Positions 7,714 to 16,749 are shown, counted from the stretch's first letter. The stretch is 64,000 nt of DNA from an uncultured Kiloniellaceae bacterium (GCA_947500035.1 CANMQP010000007.1:62001-126000), one strand, 5' to 3'. The notes: generated by a model not told the origin, from the sequence alone. Made by a program: numbers and translations.

Positions 7714-8547
7714 TCAGGCCGGCTCGGACTGCCCCAGTTCCCGGCTGCGCCTCGTGGCAGCCGCGATCGCGCGGGTCATAAGAGGCTGCAGACCATCTTC
7801 CGCCATCAGCACATTGAGAGCTTCCAAAGTTGTTCCGGCCGGGCTCGTCACATTCTTGCGGAGTTGGCTGGGTGCTTCACTGGCCTGATGAACCAGCTCG
7901 CCGGATCCGGCCACTGTCACGCGGGCGAGCCGTTCCGCCAGGTCCGAGGGCAGTCCGGCTTCAATCCCTGCCTGCGCGAGACATTCGATGAGCAGAAAAA
8001 CGTATGCCGGTCCTCCTCCCGATACAGCCGTGACGGCATCCAGCAGCGATTCATCCTCAACCCAGGCCGTCTCACCAACTGCGGAGAGCAGTGAGCTGCA
8101 GGCTTCGCGCTGCGGCGTGGAAGCGGAGCCGTTGGCACATAAGACCGTCATTCCGCGACCCACGGCTGCTGGCGTATTGGGCATGGCGCGGACAATTGGT
8201 GCCCCCTCGCCGAAAGCGCTTTGAAAATAGGCGAGCGTCTTGCCGGCAGCTATCGAGAGAAAAACAGTAGACGCCTTCGCGAAAGGCCGGTAATCGCCGA
8301 TCGTGGCATCCATCATCTGTGGTTTGATCGCGATCACGACGACAGCCGGGTCGTAGGCTTCCGGCAGGTCGGTCACAGCCTTGACTGTCGTGACGCCTCG
8401 CGCACGCACCCCCTCCAGAAAAGCCGATTCAAAGGGCTCGATCACCGTTACCGCCTCTGGCGCAACACCTTGCGCGAGCCAGCCCTCAAGCAGAGCCCCG
8501 CCCATTTTGCCGCATCCGATCAGCAGCAACGAACCAATGATTTTCAT
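7714..8547 (-). CDS. proC: Pyrroline-5-carboxylate reductase
   Basis: A 277-residue cytoplasmic enzyme that reduces 1-pyrroline-5-carboxylate to proline with NAD(P)H. The N-terminal Rossmann motif is IGSLLLIGCGKMGGALLEGW. The middle has VRAMPNTPAAVGRGMTVLCA. The C-terminal family signature is TAVSGGGPAYVFLLIECLAQ plus RKNVTSPAGTTLEALNVL. Length and order match the family. It lies in a minus-strand run with the YbjN gene upstream and the YbaK gene downstream. Confidence 0.96.
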   Translation of the reverse strand: MKIIGSLLLIGCGKMGGALLEGWLAQGVAPEAVTVIEPFESAFLEGVRARGVTTVKAVTDLPEAYDPAVVVIAIKPQMMDATIGDYRPFAKASTVFLSIAAGKTLAYFQSAFGEGAPIVRAMPNTPAAVGRGMTVLCANGSASTPQREACSSLLSAVGETAWVEDESLLDAVTAVSGGGPAYVFLLIECLAQAGIEAGLPSDLAERLARVTVAGSGELVHQASEAPSQLRKNVTSPAGTTLEALNVLMAEDGLQPLMTRAIAAATRRSRELGQSEPA

Positions 8548-8650
8548 AGTCTTCAGCTCTTCGACTGAAATTTACCCCTGCCCGAATGACTGCGAGCAAC
8601 CGGAACCATTGCCCACGGCACCGAATGCATCCCTGCGGCAAGCGATCGAT

Positions 8651-9151
8651 TTAAGCCTCGCCGACGGTCTCCATCAGCGCGGCTGACAAGGCATTCTGCA
8701 CTGTCTGACCGCCCCAGACCACCATTTGGATTGCGGGGTAGAAGCGCTCGCATTCGACAACCGCCGTATCGACCAGATCTTCGAGCTGCTCGACACTCGC
8801 CGCCTGCAGACCGCGCAAGGGGATCGTATGCCGGAACATGGCCGTTCCGTCATCGGACAGCAGATCGAAATGACCGAGCCAGAGCTTTTCGTTCACCGCC
8901 CCGATCAGCTCATAGATCGCCAACCTTTTCGTCTCCGGCACCCGCAGATCGAATTGGCAGGTAAAGATCACGGCACTGACTTCGTGCTGCCAGACGAAAT
9001 ACATGTGGTAGTCGCACCAACGCCCGGCGACTTCGACCGTCAATTCCGAGTCATTGTGCCGGTCGAAGCTCCAATCGTTTGCAATGACCAGCTCTTCGAG
9101 AATATCGAGCGGATTGTGAGAACTATCGATTACAGTTGTGTGCGTATCCAT
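8651..9151 (-). CDS. YbjN-domain protein
   Basis: A 166-residue protein of the YbjN family, which adopts a fold like type III secretion chaperones and has no settled enzymatic role. Diagnostic segments are VVECERFYPAIQMVVWGGQT near the C-terminus and IYELIGAVNEKLWLGHFDLL in the middle. It lies 103 bp upstream of proC on the same strand. This YbjN-proC-YbaK run is seen in other alphaproteobacteria from memory; the functional link is unknown. Confidence 0.88.
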   Translation of the reverse strand: MDTHTTVIDSSHNPLDILEELVIANDWSFDRHNDSELTVEVAGRWCDYHMYFVWQHEVSAVIFTCQFDLRVPETKRLAIYELIGAVNEKLWLGHFDLLSDDGTAMFRHTIPLRGLQAASVEQLEDLVDTAVVECERFYPAIQMVVWGGQTVQNALSAALMETVGEA

Positions 9152-9359
9152 TGCAATGCAGTCCCCTTAGTATGGTGGCGGCTTTTTGCCTTCCCAAGGT
9201 AGACCGTATCACTGATCCGTCACCGAAATATGGTTAAGACGCGATAGCAAACTACCAAATGTAGCGTGCCATCTTCGATTCAGTGGTGCAATAGCTGAGT
9301 GAGCCTCTCAAGTGATTACTTGCAAGACTTCTGTGGATAACTTTACAATCACAGGAGCC

Positions 9360-9740
9360 CTAAGAGCTTTTGGCAGATCCGCCGGTGTCGGGCGCCGAGT
9401 CGGGCGCGGATTCAGGCTTGGCCTTGGCTTTTTGCCTCGTCCGTTTGACGCCGGATGCCCCGGCGGCCGGGGCGGCTTTGGACTTTGGGGTCTTTTCGGC
9501 GAGCAAAACCTCAAGTTGTGCCACCCGTGCAGTTAATTCTTCCTGCTCGCTGCGGGCCTTGGCGGCCATGGCCTTTACCACTTCAAACTCCTCGCGCGGC
9601 ACCAGATCCATCTGTGCCAGCACGCGTTCGAGCTGCTCACGTACCCGGGCCTCCACTTCGCCACGCACACCGGCGGCAACCCCCATTGCTCCTGAAGTCA
9701 CGCGGGCCAAGTCATCCAAAAATCGGTTCTGAGTCTGCAT
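9360..9740 (-). CDS. ubiK: UbiK/BMFP-type accessory factor
   Basis: A 126-residue protein with the coiled-coil architecture of the UbiK (YqiC, membrane fusogenic) family: RFLDDLARVTSGAMGVAAGV, then VEARVREQLERVLAQMDLVP, then REEFEVVKAMAAKARSEQEE. UbiK assists aerobic ubiquinone biosynthesis as a small trimeric, lipid-associated protein. The C-terminal ~40 residues are a Lys/Ala/Pro-rich, probably disordered tail. It is divergent from hldD. Confidence 0.85.
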   Translation of the reverse strand: MQTQNRFLDDLARVTSGAMGVAAGVRGEVEARVREQLERVLAQMDLVPREEFEVVKAMAAKARSEQEELTARVAQLEVLLAEKTPKSKAAPAAGASGVKRTRQKAKAKPESAPDSAPDTGGSAKSS

Positions 9741-10049
9741 AATTCGAGCTCACAGCAATAAAAACGTTGGTCGCACGGGCGAAACAAAGGATCCAGGCGC
9801 TTGAAAGCACGCCAGGCAAAGCCTCCGTCCCTCGCATTTAAAGCCCACTATGCGCGGAGAATCACACAGCATCAAACACTTCGGAAGGATTGCCGCGATT
9901 TGCCGCAGGACGGAGACTTCTCAAAAAGCGCCTTCTCTCCTCCGCTCTCGCCTTATATAAGGGGAAACGAAATCAGGCAGGAGCTATCGTTCCACAAGGA
10001 ATTGCGCGCTTTTGCGGACCGATGGTCCAGTAGAGAAAGAGCTTCCATC
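9741..10049. promoter_or_regulatory. Divergent ubiK/hldD intergenic region
   Basis: About 309 bp with no credible gene, although the hldD frame stays open back to 9801. It contains the palindrome CCTTATATAAGG at about 9951-9962, some 90 bp before hldD. AGAGAAAGAG just before 10050 is the likely hldD ribosome-binding site. Confidence 0.45.
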
Positions 10050-11033
10050 ATGATCCTTATCACCGGCGGCGCCGGTTTCATCGGCTCCAACGCTGTCGCA
10101 CGTCTCGCCGAACGCGGTGAGCGCATTCTCGTCTGCGACTGGCTCGGGCGTGGCGATAAGTGGCGCAATATCGCCAAGGCCGAGTTGGAGGACGTGGTCC
10201 CGCCGGAAGAAATCGCCGGATATCTCGAAGAACTGGAGCATCCCCTGACCGCCGTCATCCATCTTGGCGCCATCTCGGCGACCACCGAGGAAGATGCCGA
10301 TGCGCTGATGGCCAACAATTTCCGTCTCTCGAAGTTCTACTGGAACCTCTGCACGGCACGGCGCATCCCGTTAATCTATGCCTCCTCTGCAGCCACCTAC
10401 GGCGACGGCACCTTGGGCTTCCGGGACGACGCCTCGATCGATGCGCTCGCCCGCCTCCAGCCACTGAACGGCTATGGCTGGAGCAAGCACCTCTTCGACC
10501 GCTGGGTCGCCCGGCAACTCCGCTCGGAAGCCCCCAAACCGCCCCAGTGGGCGGGACTGAAATTCTTCAACGTGTATGGCCCCAACGAGTACCACAAGGG
10601 CGCACAGGCAAGTGTCGCAGCGCACCTCTTCCGCCAACTGCAAGCGGGAGAACCGGCAACCCTCTTCCAGTCGCATCATCCCGATTACGCAGACGGCGGT
10701 CAGCTCCGGGACTTCGTTTGGGTGGGCGATTGTGTCGATGTCATGATGTGGCTGCTCGACAACCCGGAAGTCAACGGCCTCTTCAACCTGGGCACCGGCG
10801 CCGCACGCAGTTTCGCCGATCTCGCCCGCGCGGTCTTCGCCGCCCTCGAAAAGCCGGAAAACATCCGTTACGTGCCGACGCCGGAGGCCATCCGCGACAA
10901 GTACCAGTATTTTACCGAGGCAGACATGACACGATTACGTTCAGCCGGATACACTAAGGACTTCACGACACTGGAGGCCGGCGTGGAGAGCTACGTTCGT
11001 GATTTCCTCGCAACGCCGGATGCCTATCGATGA
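10050..11033 (+). CDS. hldD: ADP-L-glycero-D-manno-heptose 6-epimerase
   Basis: A 327-residue short-chain dehydrogenase/reductase-fold epimerase producing the LPS core heptose donor. It shows MILITGGAGFIGSNAVARL (NAD-binding GxxGxxG), the catalytic Ser/Thr region in LIYASSAATYGDG and the YGWSKH Tyr-Lys pair. HldD-type segments KFFNVYGPNEYHKGAQASV and YADGGQLRDFVWVGDCVDV follow. Start 10050 follows AGAGAAAGAG; upstream in-frame sequence is not family-like. It overlaps lgt by 4 nt (ATGA), so the two are probably co-translated. Confidence 0.95.
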   Translation: MILITGGAGFIGSNAVARLAERGERILVCDWLGRGDKWRNIAKAELEDVVPPEEIAGYLEELEHPLTAVIHLGAISATTEEDADALMANNFRLSKFYWNLCTARRIPLIYASSAATYGDGTLGFRDDASIDALARLQPLNGYGWSKHLFDRWVARQLRSEAPKPPQWAGLKFFNVYGPNEYHKGAQASVAAHLFRQLQAGEPATLFQSHHPDYADGGQLRDFVWVGDCVDVMMWLLDNPEVNGLFNLGTGAARSFADLARAVFAALEKPENIRYVPTPEAIRDKYQYFTEADMTRLRSAGYTKDFTTLEAGVESYVRDFLATPDAYR

Positions 11034-11854
11034 TGTTGGGTCTCGCGTATCCCGACATCGGACCGGTCGCCTTTGAAATTGGTCCCTTCGTCATTCGATG
11101 GTACGCACTTGCGTACATTGTTGGCCTGTTGCTCGCCTGGCGCTACTGCCGCTGGCTGACGAGCAAGCCTCCGAAACAGGTGGAAGCCGTGGCCTTCGAC
11201 GACTTTCTGCTCTGGGCGACGTTCGGCGTGATCATCGGCGGTCGACTGGGATATGTGCTCTTTTACAAGCCGGTATACTTTTTATGGAATCCCGCTGAGA
11301 TCCTGATCATCTGGCAAGGCGGTATGAGCTTTCACGGCGGCCTGCTGGGCGTTATCGCTGCGATGTACCTCTTTACCCGGCGCAACGGCATCAAGTTCCT
11401 CGCGTTGACGGATATTGTGGCTTGTGCGGCGCCGATTGGATTGCTTCTCGGACGGCTGGCCAACTTCGTCAATGGTGAGCTTTACGGGCGCCCCACGGAC
11501 TCTCCGATTGGCATGGTCTTTCCGCAGGATCCGACACAGCTGCCCCGGCATCCGAGCCAACTCTATGAAGCCGGGCTCGAAGGCCTGGTGCTCCTGGTTG
11601 TGCTGTTCCTCATGGTTCAGGCTTCGGCGCTGAAACGCGGCGGCCTGTTGTCGGGGGTCTTTCTGGCAGGCTACGCGCTCTCGCGGATCATCGTTGAGTT
11701 TTTCCGGGAGCCCGACGACCACCTGGGTTTCCTCTTCGCAGGCGCGACCATGGGACAACTGCTTTCCTTGCCGATGATGCTTTTTGGCATCGGCCTGGCC
11801 GTCTGGTCGCTTCGCCAAACGCGACCGGTGCCCCGCGATGGCTCAACAGGATAA
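11030..11854 (+). CDS. lgt: Prolipoprotein diacylglyceryl transferase
   Basis: A 274-residue inner-membrane enzyme that transfers diacylglycerol from phosphatidylglycerol to the lipobox cysteine. Seven or so hydrophobic segments are visible. The Lgt signature is GRLANFVNGELYGRPT, with the essential histidine region GGMSFHGGLLGVIAA and HPSQLYEAGLEG. Two adjacent ATG codons (11030 and 11033) are possible. It overlaps hldD upstream and the methyltransferase gene downstream (17 nt), placing all three in one transcription unit. Confidence 0.96.
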   Translation: MMLGLAYPDIGPVAFEIGPFVIRWYALAYIVGLLLAWRYCRWLTSKPPKQVEAVAFDDFLLWATFGVIIGGRLGYVLFYKPVYFLWNPAEILIIWQGGMSFHGGLLGVIAAMYLFTRRNGIKFLALTDIVACAAPIGLLLGRLANFVNGELYGRPTDSPIGMVFPQDPTQLPRHPSQLYEAGLEGLVLLVVLFLMVQASALKRGGLLSGVFLAGYALSRIIVEFFREPDDHLGFLFAGATMGQLLSLPMMLFGIGLAVWSLRQTRPVPRDGSTG

Positions 11855-12971
11855 CCCACTCGCGGGCATCCTGGCCGCACGCATCCGCCGGGACGGCCCC
11901 ATGACCGTTGCCGACTATATGTCGGCGGCCCTGACCGAACCCGGCGCCGGTTACTATATGACCGGCGATCCCTTCGGTGTTGCAGGCGACTTCATCACCG
12001 CGCCGGAGATCAGCCAGATCTTTGGAGAGCTGATCGGCCTCTGGTGCGCGCAGTGCTGGCAAAGCATGGGCTCACCCGATGAGATCAACTTGGTCGAGCT
12101 GGGCCCGGGACGTGGCACCCTTATGGCCGACGCGCTACGCGCGGCCTCGGTTCTGCCGGCCTTCAAAGCGGCAATCCGCATTCACCTTGTAGAAACAAGC
12201 CCCAGCCTGAAAGCGCGGCAGCGCGAGACACTCTCGGATCACGGCGTAACCTGGCACGAGGATCTCTCCTCCCTGCCGGACGCCGCCATGATCGTCATCG
12301 CCAATGAGTTTTTCGATGCTTTGCCGGTCCATCAGTTGGAGAAAAGCCAGGAGGGTTGGCTTGAGAGGCTCGTGACGCTCTCGCCGGTGGCGACGGAGCG
12401 CGCACCTGCCTTCAGCTTCACCACCGGCAGGGCACCCAAAAAACTACTCGCTATGATTCCACCAGACCTGCGGAAGGGGCCGGTCGGTACGCTTGTCGAG
12501 ATATCTCCCGCCATGGAGGCCATTGCCGGCGACCTGGGGGGTCGCCTGTCCAAAAACGGCGGTGCCGCGCTTGTCGTTGACTACGGTCGCGCGATGCCTG
12601 AGGCGGGTTGGTCGCTCCAGGCTTTGCAGAGCCATCAGCGTCATGGACCACTTGTGACGCCGGGACAGGCAGACCTGACGGTTCACGTAGACTTCACCTC
12701 CATCGCTGCCGCGGCAGAGAGAGCCGGCGCGCGGGCCTGGGGCCCGGTCACGCAAGCGGTTTTTTTGAACGCCCTCGGCATTCAGGAACGTGCCGAAATG
12801 CTCTCGAAAAACGCGACGGACAAACAGGCGCGCGATCTTGAAGTCAGCGTTCGGCGCCTCACGGCTCCGGACGAAATGGGCAAGCTCTTCAAAGTTCTGG
12901 CCTTCGGCCATCCGGATTTCCCGGACCCCGCCGGTCTGCCGATTTCTAGGTTGAGGACTCCTATTCCTTGA
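11838..12971 (+). CDS. SAM-dependent methyltransferase, NDUFAF7/MidA type, with element-derived C-terminus
   Basis: A 377-residue class I methyltransferase of the family that includes mitochondrial NDUFAF7, which methylates a complex I arginine. Seen: PGAGYYMTGDPFGVAGDFIT, the SAM loop LVELGPGRGTLMADAL, VIANEFFDALPVHQ and ALVVDYGRA. ATG 11838 overlaps lgt. The last seven residues (RLRTPIP) are read from the terminal inverted repeat of the CTAG element that starts at 12946. Joining the flanks at the shared CTAG would instead give ...PISSADRSDEAS and a TAA at about 13250. The catalytic core is intact, so function is probably preserved. Confidence 0.92.
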   Translation: MAQQDNPLAGILAARIRRDGPMTVADYMSAALTEPGAGYYMTGDPFGVAGDFITAPEISQIFGELIGLWCAQCWQSMGSPDEINLVELGPGRGTLMADALRAASVLPAFKAAIRIHLVETSPSLKARQRETLSDHGVTWHEDLSSLPDAAMIVIANEFFDALPVHQLEKSQEGWLERLVTLSPVATERAPAFSFTTGRAPKKLLAMIPPDLRKGPVGTLVEISPAMEAIAGDLGGRLSKNGGAALVVDYGRAMPEAGWSLQALQSHQRHGPLVTPGQADLTVHVDFTSIAAAAERAGARAWGPVTQAVFLNALGIQERAEMLSKNATDKQARDLEVSVRRLTAPDEMGKLFKVLAFGHPDFPDPAGLPISRLRTPIP

Positions 12972-13220
12972 TGGCCTTGATCGTATTTTGGCAGGCTTTA
13001 GTCAGGAGAGGCCTCGAAAGTGGGCCTGAAGGCCCGGTGAGAGGGCTCGACGCCTCTAAAGCCTGCCAAAATACGACCCCAGAGGGGCGACAAGATTATG
13101 AATTCTGGACAGCGTCGTGTCATCGGTCACGATGCTTCAGCATCGCTCCGCTCTTAACTCCTTGCCAGAAAACACAATTTTATCGTCAAGACCACCAAGG
13201 AATAGGAGTTCCCAACCTAG
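12946..13220 (-). mobile_element. CTAG-bounded palindromic MITE-like element, copy A (core unit only)
   Basis: This 275-bp non-coding element begins and ends with CTAG. It has ~35-bp terminal inverted repeats with four mismatches; the left end reads CTAGGTTGAGGACTCCTATT. Inside is a perfect 20-bp stem (12982-13001 with 13056-13075) capped by a GGGCC-TTCA-GGCCC hairpin, and a second small hairpin GATGC-TTCA-GCATC. It is in the opposite orientation to copies B and C. It lies between the methyltransferase and pgeF and truncates the former's reading frame. It encodes no transposase, so movement would need an enzyme supplied elsewhere. Confidence 0.75.
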
Positions 13221-13341
13221 CGCTGACAGAAGTGACGAGGCATCATAAACTGCCGCTTCATAAACGTCCGCGTACGATCCTCCCGCTCATAAAAGACTGC
13301 TCAGCCGAATCAAACATCACTTCAGGAGCCGAGTTACAGAT

Positions 13342-14130
13342 ATGCTGACCATAGGGTCCTTGAATGAACAGCCGGGCATCCGGCACGGCTTTTTTACCCG
13401 CGAGGGCGGAAAGAGTCAGGGCATCTATGCCTCACTCAACTGCGGCTTCGGTGCGGACGACGATGATGCCGATACGGTCGCCGGGAATCGGCAGACTGCG
13501 CTTGCCAACCTCAGCCCCAGCGCCACCCATCTGGTGACTGTCTATCAATACCATTCGCCAGACGCCGTGGTCGTGGATCGGCCATGGGCGCCGCAGGATG
13601 CCCCGCGCGCCGATGCCATGGTGACCAACCAACCCAACCTCGCTCTGGGAATCCTGACCGCCGACTGCGTGCCTGTGCTTTTTGCCGACACCGAAGCTGG
13701 TGTGATCGGCGCGGCCCACGCGGGTTGGCGCGGCGCCCTGACCGGCGTGCTGGATGCCACGCTCGCGGCAATGCAGGGGTTGGGCGCGGAGAGCAGCCGG
13801 ATTACCGTCGGTATCGGCCCCGCGATCGCGCAGCGTTCCTACGAGGTCGGTCCGGAGTTTCCAGATGCGTTTTTGAACCAGGACAAGGAAAACGAAGCTT
13901 TTTTCTGCCCGGCTCAACGGGACGGACACTTCTTTTTCGACATCAAAGGCTACGTGGCGCGAAGGCTGGCACAGTTGGGGTTGCGGGACGTCCATGCCCT
14001 GCCCTGCGACACCTATGCCGAGGAAGAACGCTTTTTCAGCTATCGCCGCGCGTGCCACAGGAATGAGACCGGAAGCAGCGGCAAAATCGACTATGGCCGG
14101 GGCCTCTCGGCAATCTGCCTGACACCCTGA
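13342..14130 (+). CDS. pgeF: Peptidoglycan editing factor PgeF (YfiH/laccase-domain family)
   Basis: A 262-residue protein of the family once called multicopper polyphenol oxidoreductase. PgeF homologues remove or prevent misincorporated residues in peptidoglycan precursors; others act on purine nucleosides. Motifs are ILTADCVPVLFADTEAGVIG (metal Cys), AAHAGWRGALTGVLDAT (metal His) and a second Cys/His region near RRACHRNETG. GGAG lies ~12 nt before the ATG. In relatives it follows the lgt-linked methyltransferase directly; here copy A of the CTAG element intervenes and may affect its expression. Confidence 0.93.
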   Translation: MLTIGSLNEQPGIRHGFFTREGGKSQGIYASLNCGFGADDDDADTVAGNRQTALANLSPSATHLVTVYQYHSPDAVVVDRPWAPQDAPRADAMVTNQPNLALGILTADCVPVLFADTEAGVIGAAHAGWRGALTGVLDATLAAMQGLGAESSRITVGIGPAIAQRSYEVGPEFPDAFLNQDKENEAFFCPAQRDGHFFFDIKGYVARRLAQLGLRDVHALPCDTYAEEERFFSYRRACHRNETGSSGKIDYGRGLSAICLTP

Positions 14131-14229
14131 TGCCCCCACGCTCTGCCCCCCTGACACCGGGCACTTTGCAGAAGATCAGCCGCGCAATCGGTGCCCAAAG
14201 ACCCCGGGACCTAACGACGGAACAGCAGT

Positions 14230-15381
14230 ATGCATATCCACTTTACCGAAGCTGAACTGGCGGAACGGCGGGCGCGCTGTTGCGAGGCCATGCAGAAGCA
14301 GGGACTCTACGGCCTGCTGATGTTCCGCCAGGAAAGCATGTTCTACCTGACCGGCTACGACACCTTCGGATATGTGTTCTTTCAGTGCCTTTATCTGGGT
14401 GCCGACGGCAAGATGACCCTGCTGACCCGCGCGCCGGACCTTCGCCAGGCCCAACACACCTCAGTCATCGATGATATCCGCATCTGGGTCGACGGGCCGG
14501 ACGCGGAGCCCGCCGAGGATTTACGCGGGATCCTGGATGAACAGGGCTGCCGCGGCAAACGCCTCGGAGTCGAGTATGAGGCCTATGGCCTGACGGCCCG
14601 GAACGGCAAACGCCTGGATGCTGCGCTCGCGGAACTCTGTCATCTCAGTGACGCCTCGATGCTGGTCAGCGAACAGCGGGTCATCAAGTCACCGGCCGAG
14701 ATTGCATATGTCCGCCGTGCCGCGGAACTCGCCGACGATGCCTGGGATCAGGCGGTCGCCCTGACCGCTCCCGGCCGGGATGAAGCAGATATTCTAGCGG
14801 CGATGCAAGGTGCCGTCTTCAAGGGTGGCGGCGATTATCCCGGCAACGAGTTCATCATCGGCTCGGGTCCGGGCGCACTTTGTTGCCGCTATTTCACCGG
14901 GCGCAGGGTGATCGGAACCGAAGATCAACTTACCTTGGAATGGGCCGGCGCCTACCGGCATTACCACGCTGCGATGATGCGCACCATTTCCGTGGGCAGA
15001 GTGCCGGAGCGTCAACGCGAGATGCATGACGTCGCACACGACGCCCTTTTGGCGGTCGAGGACGCTTTGCGGCCTGGATCGACGATAGGTGAGGCGTTCG
15101 ATGCCCACAGCCGCGTCATGGATACCGCGGGCTTCCAGGCCCATCGGATGAACGCCTGCGGCTATTCCCTGGGAACAACCTTTTCACCCAACTGGATGGA
15201 CTGGCCCATGCTTTACCACGGCAATCCGGTAGAAACCGCGCCGGGGATGGTCATTTTCGTTCACATGGTGATATTTGACAGCGAGAGAGGCCTGGCCATG
15301 ACACTCGGCAGAACAAGCGTGATCGGCACGCAAGGTGCTGAACCCCTGTCGCGCATGCCCTTGGATTTCATTTCGGCATGA
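14230..15381 (+). CDS. M24-fold (creatinase/aminopeptidase-P-like) protein lacking metal ligands
   Basis: A 383-residue two-domain pita-bread protein: an N-terminal creatinase-like domain (QESMFYLTGYDTFGYVFFQC) and a C-terminal M24 domain. At the five positions that bind two metals in true M24 peptidases I read Glu237, Ala248, Cys310 (or Asn308), His345 and Arg361 instead of Asp, Asp, His, Glu, Glu. It is therefore unlikely to be a di-metal peptidase. Creatinase and some hydrolases of the fold work without metal, so hydrolysis of a small amide is plausible. GGAACAGCAGT precedes the ATG. It lies ~100 bp after pgeF. Confidence 0.85.
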   Translation: MHIHFTEAELAERRARCCEAMQKQGLYGLLMFRQESMFYLTGYDTFGYVFFQCLYLGADGKMTLLTRAPDLRQAQHTSVIDDIRIWVDGPDAEPAEDLRGILDEQGCRGKRLGVEYEAYGLTARNGKRLDAALAELCHLSDASMLVSEQRVIKSPAEIAYVRRAAELADDAWDQAVALTAPGRDEADILAAMQGAVFKGGGDYPGNEFIIGSGPGALCCRYFTGRRVIGTEDQLTLEWAGAYRHYHAAMMRTISVGRVPERQREMHDVAHDALLAVEDALRPGSTIGEAFDAHSRVMDTAGFQAHRMNACGYSLGTTFSPNWMDWPMLYHGNPVETAPGMVIFVHMVIFDSERGLAMTLGRTSVIGTQGAEPLSRMPLDFISA

Positions 15382-15430
15382 CTTAGCTATAGAATGTGAG
15401 TGTTACTCAGCAGAAGATAAGAAGCACTGG

Positions 15431-15499
15431 ATGCCGCACCTGGTCATATTCTTCATTCTTTGCCTTCTGGGGCTGGTGGCAAGTTGTGCCCTGATGTAA
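15431..15499 (+). CDS. Possible 22-residue lipopeptide/small membrane protein
   Basis: A very short frame with the sequence MPHLVIFFILCLLGLVASCA plus two residues. It is hydrophobic throughout and carries a lipobox-like LVASC near its end, reminiscent of entericidin-like mini-lipoproteins. No strong ribosome-binding site is visible (GAAGCACTGG precedes it). It lies between the M24-fold gene and a lipoprotein gene on the same strand. It could be chance. Confidence 0.25.
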   Translation: MPHLVIFFILCLLGLVASCALM

Positions 15500-15551
15500 C
15501 GGAATCCTGCCATGATATCGATAGATAGAACCCCATAGGCCTCCCACCCGC

Positions 15552-16424
15552 ATGACCATTCTTCGCCGCCTGATTATCGCCGTCCTGGCGCTGAGCCTTG
15601 CTGCTTGTGGGCCGCTGCCACGTCCGTTTCAGCAGGAAAAGAGCCGGAACAATGCCCTGCTGACCCTGGAAGACGGCACCGGAATCGTGGTTCTGCAGCC
15701 GGAATCAGAACTGATATCCGACCCGGGGGCATGGGCGGAGGCCATGGCCGAGGCCCTGCGGGCCCGCGACATCCCTGCCTCCACAAACCACGGCAATGCC
15801 GGCAGCCGCTATCTATACAGCCACATCACCGAGGACAGCGCCGGAAATCAGGGAAAGTCCGTGTCGGTGCTTTGGGATCTCTATAGCGCAGATGGCAAGC
15901 TGGCTGGCAGCCATGCCCTCGATACGGAGCTCACAAGCGATGCCTTCAAAAGAGCACCGGAAACCGCCATGAAGCGTTCGATCGAGGCGGCTGCCGATAA
16001 ACTGGCCGCCTTCGCGGGGACGGAACCCCGCCCGACACGCTCTATTCCGGGCTATCCCGACGCCAGGATCCACGTCCCCCCGTTCGGCGATGCGCCAGGC
16101 GACGCCGGAACAAGCCTTCGCAAGGCCATTCTCGCTGAACTGAGCGACAGCAAGCTACCGCTTACGGGAAAGGCAACCTCCAAGGATCTCGTCCTTCTGT
16201 GCGAGATTTCCCTGGGTCCGGACGAGGGCGGCACACAGAGAGCCACGATCTTCTGGCGTCTGCTCAGCCTGGAGGACGATGAAGAACTCGGTGTCATCGA
16301 TCAGAGCAATTATGTCCCGACCGGAAGTCTGGACGGATTCTGGGGGCCCACGGCGGGTGACATCGCCCGGGGCGCGCGGGAGGGAATTCTGGATCTTATG
16401 GCGCAACTTCGGGCGAATTCCTAG
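15552..16424 (+). CDS. Outer-membrane-type lipoprotein of unknown function
   Basis: A 290-residue protein with a classic lipoprotein signal: MTILRRLIIAVLALSLAACG, lipobox LAAC. The mature part shows two similar ~100-residue halves by eye (GIVVLQP...AWAEAMAEALRARDIPA and RIHVPPFG...TSLRKAILAELSDSKLP). It also has VLLCEISLGPDEGGTQRATI and a C-terminal helix GAREGILDLMAQLRA. I do not recognise a named family. Lgt, encoded ~4 kb upstream, would modify it. Confidence 0.8.
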   Translation: MTILRRLIIAVLALSLAACGPLPRPFQQEKSRNNALLTLEDGTGIVVLQPESELISDPGAWAEAMAEALRARDIPASTNHGNAGSRYLYSHITEDSAGNQGKSVSVLWDLYSADGKLAGSHALDTELTSDAFKRAPETAMKRSIEAAADKLAAFAGTEPRPTRSIPGYPDARIHVPPFGDAPGDAGTSLRKAILAELSDSKLPLTGKATSKDLVLLCEISLGPDEGGTQRATIFWRLLSLEDDEELGVIDQSNYVPTGSLDGFWGPTAGDIARGAREGILDLMAQLRANS

Positions 16425-16749
16425 CCTCAACGAAGCCCGGAACCCTCCCTGTCCGGCAAAGCCATACAAGTGCTAATGCCGCGTTAACCAAGACAGGCTT
16501 TTATTCAAGGAATATTGCAATTTAGCGACGCGAAGGCCGTTTACAGAGGCGGGGCACGTTGATAAGTTCCGCTCGGCTCAATGTGGGGCTCAGGAAACGC
16601 AGCGGAGCGGCTCGGGTAGTTCCCGGTTTGGACCGCAATTCGATGCTGAATTCCTGTTCCTCGTCGGGCCCTATTGGGTGGGATCAAGCAGATAAGGCCA
16701 AGACGTCCGGCGATAACCTCTATCGCCGTTCCGAGCCGGGGACATTGGA
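16425..16749. promoter_or_regulatory. Leader/promoter region of prs
   Basis: A 325-bp stretch without a credible gene, ahead of prs. An AT-rich part near 16470-16525 (TTTTATTCAAGGAATATTGC) is the likeliest promoter. GGGGACATTGGA just before the ATG is the likely ribosome-binding region. I see no known riboswitch. Confidence 0.4.
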
